Assembly (NCBI GenBank): GCA_016295505.1 | Contig: JAEDLC010000026.1 | Coordinates: forward strand, 1 to 20,135 | DNA: 20,135 bases | Reading direction: 5' to 3' | From: Dorea sp. | GTDB lineage: Bacteria; Bacillota_A; Clostridia; Lachnospirales; Lachnospiraceae | Part shown: positions 16,084 through 20,135 of the stretch, piece after piece | How positions within the stretch are numbered: the first letter of the stretch is position 1 | How the letters are laid out: each line of letters begins with the position of its first letter | Translations under genes and position numbers: made by a program | Notes under the pieces: model-generated | What the model saw: only the letters and a program-made list of their open reading frames with translations | What the model was told of the DNA's origin: nothing | Database searches by the model: none

Positions 16084-16950
16084 TTATTTTACAATATCTG
16101 AAAGATTATGCATAATTGCTTCTGCAACTTCCGGCTTGTTCATAGAATATATATGTACATGATTAATCCCATTCGCGATCAGATCAATAATCTGATCCGT
16201 CGCATAAGCAATTCCGGCCTGCTGCATTGCTTTCGGATCATCCCCAAATCGATCTACGATCGCACGGAAACGCTCCGGAAGTACCGTACCGGACATACCG
16301 AGGATCCGTTCTACCTGCTTGGCATTCGTCACCGGCATGATTCCGGGAAGCACTGGAATCGTGATACCTATTTCTCTGATTCGATACAAAAAATTGTAAA
16401 TGATGTTATTATCAAAAAACATCTGGGTGGTCAGGAAATCTACGCCACAGTCAACTTTATGCTTCAGGTGCATAATATCATCTTTTTTATGCTCTGCTTC
16501 TACATGTCCTTCCGGATAACAAGCCGCACCGATACAGAAGTCGCCCTGACTCTTGATATCAGTAATCAATTCACTGGCATAACGATAGTGATTCGGGAGC
16601 GGAAACTCTCCATCCTTCGGAATATCGCCGCGCAGCGCCAGAATATTCTCAATTCCCTGCTTCTTCAGTTCATCTATGACATGATGAACTTCTTCTTTTG
16701 TCGAAGATACACACGTCAGATGAGCGAGACTCGTTACACCTAATTTTTCTTTGATGTGCGATGCGATCCGGACTGTATTTTTACTGGTCCCGCCTCCCGC
16801 ACCATAAGTAACACTGATGTAGGACGGCTTCAATGCAGCAATTTTCTCTGTCGCGCACAACACACTGTCATATGCCGCGTCCGTCTTCGGCGGAAATACT
16901 TCAAATGATATGTGAGGTGTTTCCTGCTTTAAAATGTCTCTGATCTTCAT
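16084..16950 (-). CDS. metF: 5,10-Methylenetetrahydrofolate reductase
   Basis: MetF reduces 5,10-methylene-THF to 5-methyl-THF, the methyl donor for the MetH encoded downstream. The 288-residue flavoprotein barrel has FEVFPP (16-21, with the catalytic Glu 17), the LALRGD motif (104-109), GAACYPEGH (141-149) and TQMFFDN (175-181). The start at 16950 has GAGGAG six bases upstream and yields the usual MKIRDIL-like beginning; the longer frame from 16989 would run back into glgA. No metV-like partner gene, found with metF in many acetogens, is adjacent. It follows glgA by 13 bases and precedes the reactivation gene by 13 bases. Confidence 0.96.
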   Translation of the reverse strand: MKIRDILKQETPHISFEVFPPKTDAAYDSVLCATEKIAALKPSYISVTYGAGGGTSKNTVRIASHIKEKLGVTSLAHLTCVSSTKEEVHHVIDELKKQGIENILALRGDIPKDGEFPLPNHYRYASELITDIKSQGDFCIGAACYPEGHVEAEHKKDDIMHLKHKVDCGVDFLTTQMFFDNNIIYNFLYRIREIGITIPVLPGIMPVTNAKQVERILGMSGTVLPERFRAIVDRFGDDPKAMQQAGIAYATDQIIDLIANGINHVHIYSMNKPEVAEAIMHNLSDIVK

Positions 16951-16963
16951 GTCGGTCTCCTCA

Positions 16964-18400
16964 CTACATGTTGTCATACAGTTCCTCATACTGCTTTGCT
17001 GAGTTCGTCCATGAAAAATCCTGACTCATTCCGCGTTCTACGATCTTGTTCCAGTCACGCTTTTTATCATAGTAGATTCTCTGTGCATAACGGACCGTTC
17101 CAAGCATCTCATGTGCATTATAGTTTGCAAAACTGAATCCTGTTCCCGTCTTTTCAAATTCGTTGTAAGCCTCCACAGTATCTTTCAGTCCACCGGTCTC
17201 ACGAACGATCGGAACTGTTCCATAACGAAGACTCATCAGCTGACTAAGACCGCATGGCTCAAAAAGTGACGGCATCAGGAATGCATCACAGGAAGCATAT
17301 ATCTTATGAGACATCTCCTCTGAATAATAGATGTTGGCAGACACCTTGCCCGGATACTTCCATGCAAAGTGTCGAAACATGTTTTCATACTGTCCCTCAC
17401 CGGTTCCCAATACAACAAGCTGTATATCATCCTGACAAAGCTCATCCATCACATATGCCACCAGATCGAATCCCTTCTGGTCTGTCAGACGGGAGACAAT
17501 TCCGATCAGCATGGTCTTCTGATTCTGTTCCAGATTCAGTTCTTTCTGCAGATCAATCTTATTTTTGATCTTTTCCTTGCGGAAATTGCTCACATCATAA
17601 TTCTTTGTAATATACTTATCTGTTGCAGGATTAAAATCTTCGTAATCAATTCCATTCACAATTCCGGACAGACAGTTGGAACGTGCGTTCATCAGGCCAT
17701 CCAGTCTTTCACCGTAAAATGGTGTCTTAATCTCCTCTGCATAGGAATCGCTTACTGTCGTGATACGATCAGCATACACAATTCCTCCCTTCAGGAAATT
17801 CGCATCTCTATATGCTTCCAGCTTGTCCGGAGCAAAATAATACTGTGGGAGTCCCGTGATATCCCTGACTTTCTGTGTATCCCATGTTCCCTGGAACTTC
17901 AGATTATGGATTGTCATAATTGTCTTGATTCCACGGTAATATTCATTCCCAAAGCGGAAATTATCCAGAAAAACCGGAACCAGACCGGTCTGCCAGTCAT
18001 GACAATGTATGATGTCAGGACGAAAATCTATTACCGGCAGCGCACATAATACTGCTTTTGAAAAGAATGCAAATTTCTCAATATCTGCATACATCTCCCC
18101 GTATGGTGCAAAGCCATTAAAATAATACTCATTATCAATAAAGTAGAATTTGATCCCGTCATATTCTGTTTCCAGAATACCTACATACTGTTTTCTCCAG
18201 TTGAGATCCATATAAAAATGCGTGTTATATTCAAGTTTGTCTTTCCACACTTCCTTCATACACATATATTTCGGCAGCATGACACGCACATCATACTTTT
18301 CTTTATCAAAATATTTTGGCAATGAACCTACAACATCTGCGAGACCTCCTGTTTTAATAAAAGGTACCGCTTCTGACGCCGCAAATAATATTTTTTTCAT
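16964..18400 (-). CDS. glgA: Glycogen synthase (ADP-glucose, GT5 family)
   Basis: GlgA extends alpha-1,4-glucan chains from ADP-glucose, making glycogen in the cytosol. The 478-residue protein has the GT-B fold signatures: KTGGLADVVGSLPK (16-29, the ADP-glucose binding Lys), HCHDWQTGLVP near 132-142, NGIDYEDFNP, SRLTDQKGFD and the catalytic EPCGLSQL (Glu about 381). A TTG at 18415 lies in the ribosome site itself, so ATG 18400 with GGAGG eight or so bases upstream is the start. A TATAAT at 18435-18440 lies upstream, with a poor -35. No other glycogen genes are adjacent, and it is followed directly by metF, an unusual pairing. Confidence 0.97.
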   Translation of the reverse strand: MKKILFAASEAVPFIKTGGLADVVGSLPKYFDKEKYDVRVMLPKYMCMKEVWKDKLEYNTHFYMDLNWRKQYVGILETEYDGIKFYFIDNEYYFNGFAPYGEMYADIEKFAFFSKAVLCALPVIDFRPDIIHCHDWQTGLVPVFLDNFRFGNEYYRGIKTIMTIHNLKFQGTWDTQKVRDITGLPQYYFAPDKLEAYRDANFLKGGIVYADRITTVSDSYAEEIKTPFYGERLDGLMNARSNCLSGIVNGIDYEDFNPATDKYITKNYDVSNFRKEKIKNKIDLQKELNLEQNQKTMLIGIVSRLTDQKGFDLVAYVMDELCQDDIQLVVLGTGEGQYENMFRHFAWKYPGKVSANIYYSEEMSHKIYASCDAFLMPSLFEPCGLSQLMSLRYGTVPIVRETGGLKDTVEAYNEFEKTGTGFSFANYNAHEMLGTVRYAQRIYYDKKRDWNKIVERGMSQDFSWTNSAKQYEELYDNM

Positions 18401-18434
18401 CACTTTTCCTCCCAACCTCAGTAAATATATGCAT

Positions 18435-18440
18435 ATTATA
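18435..18440 (-). promoter_or_regulatory. Possible -10 element for glgA
   Basis: TATAAT on the minus strand about 35 bases before the glgA start. The region 17 bases upstream (TTTTCT) is a weak -35 match, so the promoter may need an activator or be weak. No strong spo0A terminator separates it. Confidence 0.4.
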
Positions 18441-18468
18441 GCGTATTTTTTTTCAGAAGAAAAGTTAT

Positions 18469-19254
18469 TTATCTATTTTTGTACTCTAACCTGATGGTAT
18501 CTGCAATTAATGCAATGAATTCAGAATTTGTAGGTTTTCCTTTTCCATTGCTCACAGTATAGCCGAACAATTCATCCAGAGTATCCAGTTTTCCGCGGCT
18601 CCATGCTACTTCAATTGCATGGCGGATTGCACGTTCCACACGGCTTGCAGTCGTCTGGTGCATCTTTGCCACCGTCGGATACAATATTTTGGTGACTGCA
18701 TTCAGAACATCCATATCCTCGACAGCCATGATAATCGCATCCCGCAGATAGTGATACCCCTTGATATGTGCAGGTATTCCGATTTCGTGGATCATATCGG
18801 TCACTCGTGTTTCCAGATTCACTTCCGGAACCGGATCCGTTCCGGCTGTCATATCTGCCGGAAGTGCTCTGTGTTCTCCGTGTCCTGCGTTCTTGATTCT
18901 ACCCAGTATCACATCATTACTGAAAGGTTTCATAATATAGTAGCTTGCACCCTTTTTGAAGGCATCTTCTGTAATTCTTTCCTGCCCGACTGCTGTCACG
19001 ACAATAAATTCCGGATGCTTTTTCATCTGCCTGTCGCGATTCACCTCTTCCATTACACTGAGTCCATCCATCTTTGGCATAATCAGATCCAGTAATACAA
19101 CGTCCGGCTGTTTCTCCTTAATTATGTGGTACATATCCTCTCCGTTATTGGCCTTTCCGACCAGCTTAAGCTCTTTATCATTGTCGATAATTTCGCCAAG
19201 CATGTCCAGAATTCTCTCATTGTCATCGGCTACTGCCACATGAATCTCTCCCAT
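18469..19254 (-). CDS. spo0A: Sporulation master regulator Spo0A
   Basis: Spo0A is the response regulator that commits endospore formers to sporulation. The 261-residue protein has a receiver domain with the acidic pair D10/D11, phosphorylation site D56 in LLDLIMP and K109 in IMKPF. A linker near 125-145 leads to the DNA-binding domain with its highly conserved recognition region SRVERAIRHAIEVAWSRG (204-221). All key residues are intact, so the protein should be functional. GGAGG lies 11 bases before the ATG. A good sigma-A promoter (19300-19328) and several 0A-box-like sites sit upstream. spoIVB, the usual neighbour, is not directly upstream. Confidence 0.98.
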   Translation of the reverse strand: MGEIHVAVADDNERILDMLGEIIDNDKELKLVGKANNGEDMYHIIKEKQPDVVLLDLIMPKMDGLSVMEEVNRDRQMKKHPEFIVVTAVGQERITEDAFKKGASYYIMKPFSNDVILGRIKNAGHGEHRALPADMTAGTDPVPEVNLETRVTDMIHEIGIPAHIKGYHYLRDAIIMAVEDMDVLNAVTKILYPTVAKMHQTTASRVERAIRHAIEVAWSRGKLDTLDELFGYTVSNGKGKPTNSEFIALIADTIRLEYKNR

Positions 19255-19299
19255 TTTACGTAATGCCTCCTTTTCCTTACATAAAAATCGTCGATATTG

Positions 19300-19328
19300 A
19301 TTATATTATTTAGAATATTTGAAATCAA
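19300..19328 (-). promoter_or_regulatory. Sigma-A promoter for spo0A
   Basis: On the minus strand TTGATT (19328-19323), 17-base spacer, TATAAT (19305-19300), about 45 bases before the start codon. I see no convincing sigma-H promoter in the 200-base gap. Confidence 0.7.
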
Positions 19329-19336
19329 GAAAATAT

Positions 19337-19383
19337 TGTCGTAACAATTTTACATACATCGACACAATTTTGAACATTTGACA
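19337..19383. promoter_or_regulatory. Cluster of three candidate 0A boxes upstream of spo0A
   Basis: Compared with the 0A box TGTCGAA, three sites differ at one position each: TGTCGTA at 19337-19343 (plus strand), TGTCGAT at 19364-19358 and TGTCAAA at 19383-19377 (both minus strand). Starts are spaced 21 and 19 bases, close to two helical turns, and all lie just upstream of the promoter -35. This suggests autoregulation. Confidence 0.45.
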
Positions 19384-19455
19384 TTATTCGGCAGGCCTCA
19401 CGTACATTAGACATCCGCATTTTCTGTTCGATCATTGCATTTTTTCAACAAACTC

Positions 19456-20127
19456 TTAATGAATTACTTCAATATATTCACTTTCTGTATCGTAGTTATG
19501 CCTGATTACAGTATAAAAAGGTGCTTTATAAATAATCATATTATCACTCCATTCTTTTTCATAGGCAAATCTCGGAACCTGGTTTCCCATTGTTACTCCC
19601 AGATAATCTACAAATATGAAACTGCCAAGCAGCATGAGAAAACAGCCAATCGAAAGAATAACCTTATACTTATTTTTACATATCACCTGATATAATCCAG
19701 TTGACAATATGATTGCCCCTATCATTGAATAAATGCAACCCCAACTACTGTCACTGGGAAAAATCATCAGTGCGGAAAACGTTAAGAAAACACCAAATCC
19801 AATCAGAATACCACCTGTCATCTTCCGCATTTTGTAACATTGCATTTCCTTATCTTCATTCGTATACTCCGCTACTTTTACTAAAGTATCTTTCATTTCT
19901 TCTTTCATAACCTCACTTTTCCTTTCTCCGGCAATCATTTCCCTGATATCGATCTCATAAAACTCTGCCAACTCTACGAGAATACTGATATCCGGCAGTG
20001 TATTTCCTGTCTCCCAACGGGAAACAGAACGATTAGACACATTTAATTTCTCTGCCAGCTGTGCCTGTGTCAGCCCCTTCTCATTTCGTAATTCTTTCAA
20101 AAAAGAACCAATTTTTATTTGATTCAT
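19456..20127 (-). CDS. Membrane-anchored XRE-family HTH regulator
   Basis: A 223-residue protein with an N-terminal XRE/Cro-type helix-turn-helix (about 6-60: LKELRNEKGLTQAQLAEKL, then SNRSVSRWETG). After a charged linker (about 65-100) come three hydrophobic segments at about 105-123, 131-149 and 156-175, then a short polar C-terminus rich in Tyr, Asp and Glu. It is therefore likely held at the membrane while binding DNA; such regulators often sense envelope or peptide signals, but no ligand or target can be read. The ATG is eight bases from the right edge, so its ribosome site and promoter are not visible. It lies 201 bases upstream of spo0A in the same direction. Confidence 0.85.
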   Translation of the reverse strand: MNQIKIGSFLKELRNEKGLTQAQLAEKLNVSNRSVSRWETGNTLPDISILVELAEFYEIDIREMIAGERKSEVMKEEMKDTLVKVAEYTNEDKEMQCYKMRKMTGGILIGFGVFLTFSALMIFPSDSSWGCIYSMIGAIILSTGLYQVICKNKYKVILSIGCFLMLLGSFIFVDYLGVTMGNQVPRFAYEKEWSDNMIIYKAPFYTVIRHNYDTESEYIEVIH

Positions 20128-20135
20128 ATATATAG

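Noticed and set aside
17369..18049. Long plus-strand open frame (226 codons) inside glgA
   Set aside because: It lies fully antisense to a well-conserved gene, has no ribosome site and no family-like sequence.
16951..18468. SAM (S-box) riboswitch ahead of the methionine genes
   Set aside because: The gap before metF is 13 bases and the glgA leader is short; no S-box motif or terminator is present.
19384..19455. Terminator or sigma-H promoter between the XRE regulator and spo0A
   Set aside because: A GAAT-containing -10-like string occurs near 19384-19392, but no AGGA-type -35 lies at suitable distance and no stem with a T-run is seen.
1..20135. CRISPR array, prophage, transposon, tRNA, rRNA or defence island
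   Set aside because: No direct-repeat array, integrase, transposase, tRNA cloverleaf or known defence gene was recognised on either strand.

Overview
The window is chromosomal housekeeping DNA from a spore-forming, strictly anaerobic member of the Clostridia, most likely the family Lachnospiraceae. The evidence is a full-length Spo0A, the probable tail of a YlbJ-like sporulation protein, a group B-type [FeFe] hydrogenase, AsnA-type asparagine synthetase, a methionine synthase whose reactivation domain is a separate gene, and consensus sigma-A promoters with strong GGAGG ribosome sites. Genus is not resolved. Sixteen protein genes are supported; fourteen lie on the minus strand. Only maf and the fragment at the left edge are on the plus strand.

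Left part (1-4958): the tail of a plus-strand membrane protein converges on rsmD-coaD-coiled-coil gene, which has its own consensus promoter. Upstream of that unit is a three-gene unit: a prolyl-tRNA editing-like deacylase, a pentapeptide-repeat protein, and an ABC-class ATPase of the COG3044 type. It is driven by a promoter at 5015-5043 that is divergent from the maf promoter. maf and argD converge on a shared bidirectional terminator.

Middle (5806-11973): argD, rpsU (S21), alaS and the [FeFe] hydrogenase each appear to be separate transcription units with recognisable promoters. argD has a likely ArgR operator over its promoter and a terminator-like hairpin right after the predicted transcript start. 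The perfect-consensus alaS promoter is embedded in the hydrogenase terminator.

Right part (11973-20127): spo0A, then glgA, metF, the methionine synthase reactivation protein, metH and asnA, all in one direction. metF makes 5-methyl-THF, MetH uses it to methylate homocysteine, and the small protein re-methylates oxidised cobalamin. glgA ends only 13 bases before metF, so carbon storage and methionine synthesis may share a transcript. A membrane-anchored XRE-type regulator lies upstream of spo0A, where spoIVB is usual.

I do not see a defence island, CRISPR array, prophage, insertion sequence, tRNA or rRNA. No intergenic stretch exceeds about 215 bases. The least understood material is the COG3044 ATPase/pentapeptide/deacylase unit and the leader architecture of argD, alaS and spo0A; none of it amounts to a clear new system.
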